The notes under the pieces were generated by a model, which was given only the letters and a program-made list of their open reading frames with translations, had not been told where the DNA came from and did not search any database. A program made the translations under genes and the position numbers. Positions 6,149 to 6,422 of a stretch of 6,422 nucleotides of DNA are shown piece after piece. The stretch is from an archaeon (GTDB lineage Archaea > Hydrothermarchaeota > Hydrothermarchaeia > JALTZZ01 > JALUTC01): positions 1 through 6,422 of the forward strand of contig JALTZH010000022.1 of the NCBI GenBank assembly GCA_027051265.1, in the 5' to 3' direction. Each line of letters starts with the position of its first letter. Within the stretch, counting starts at the first letter, position 1.

Positions 6149-6422
6149 AAAACGTAAATATTTTCAACCTTAAATCTTCCATAACCATACGTTGTTTTTG
6201 CACCGATTCCATGTATTTGCAATGTCGATACTATGCATGAAATAATCTTTTCCTTAAATTTCTTCCAAATATTTTTTCTAACCAATATCAGAAATGTGAA
6301 TGGAACATTATTGGAAATTGCTAAATATATTACTGGATTTGGTGATATATATTCACCGCTTTCGATAGGATTATCTCCAAAGAATTTATCTTCATCGTAA
6401 TGCTTATTTATTATATCTAACG
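6142..6422 (-). CDS. cmr6: Cmr6, C-terminal part (cut by window edge)
   Basis: The last 92 codons of a gene that begins beyond the right edge end in TGA at 6144-6142. The visible part has the Cmr6 signature: DIINKHY followed by a Pro-rich SPNPVIYLAI strand (the family's D-x-I-N-x-H ... P-x-P-V/I region), a hydrophobic FTFLILV strand, and the C-terminal glycine-rich RAMP loop GIGAKTTYGYGRF. Cmr6 is a Cas7-like subunit that caps the head of the type III-B backbone together with Cmr1 and binds crRNA or target RNA. The gene directly precedes cas10, with 8 nt between its stop and the cas10 ATG. Cmr4 shares a similar glycine-rich end, but the D-I-I-N-x-H segment favours Cmr6. Confidence 0.88.
   Translation of the reverse strand, partial: LDIINKHYDEDKFFGDNPIESGEYISPNPVIYLAISNNVPFTFLILVRKNIWKKFKEKIISCIVSTLQIHGIGAKTTYGYGRFKVENIYVLR

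Overview
The window carries the 3' part of a type III-B (Cmr) CRISPR-Cas effector operon. All of its genes are on the minus strand. The very AT-rich, Lys/Ile/Glu-rich coding sequence, the GAGGTG(A) ribosome binding sites and the protein types suggest an archaeon, most likely a thermophilic crenarchaeon (Thermoproteota). The species cannot be named from the sequence, and a thermophilic euryarchaeon or a bacterial thermophile is not strictly excluded.

In transcription order (right to left) the layout is: the C-terminal end of cmr6 (6422-6142, cut by the window edge), cas10/cmr2 (6133-3002), cmr3 (3012-1978) and a csx1-type CARF-HEPN ribonuclease gene (1974-511). The genes are packed tightly. 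cas10 starts 8 nt after the cmr6 stop, cmr3 most likely overlaps cas10 by 11 nt, and csx1 starts 3 nt after cmr3. At each junction the Shine-Dalgarno sequence lies in or across the last codons of the upstream gene. The GTG inside the Shine-Dalgarno of cas10 and of cmr3 looks like a start codon but probably is not one.

Known biology of these families gives a joint role. Cas10 (Cmr2), Cmr3 and Cmr6, with Cmr1, Cmr4 and Cmr5 presumably encoded upstream outside the window, form a crRNA-guided complex that recognises foreign RNA. The Cas10 palm, with an intact GGDD, makes cyclic oligoadenylate when target RNA is bound. The Csx1 CARF domain senses it and switches on the HEPN RNase. Both signalling motifs are intact here, so the operon appears to encode a complete sensor-messenger-effector pathway. 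No ring nuclease, CRISPR array, cas1/cas2 or cas6 is visible in the window.

The left 510 bases contain no intact gene. Bases 1-300 are extremely AT-rich, with a possible minus-strand gene remnant running off the left edge, a TATA-like site and a 9-bp inverted repeat. Bases 304-480 are different: about 46% G+C against roughly 20-30% around them. They read as one start-less plus-strand frame of 58 codons that ends 30 bp from the csx1 stop codon, and look like the C-terminal remnant of a host gene cut off at the edge of the Cmr island. I do not recognise its family.
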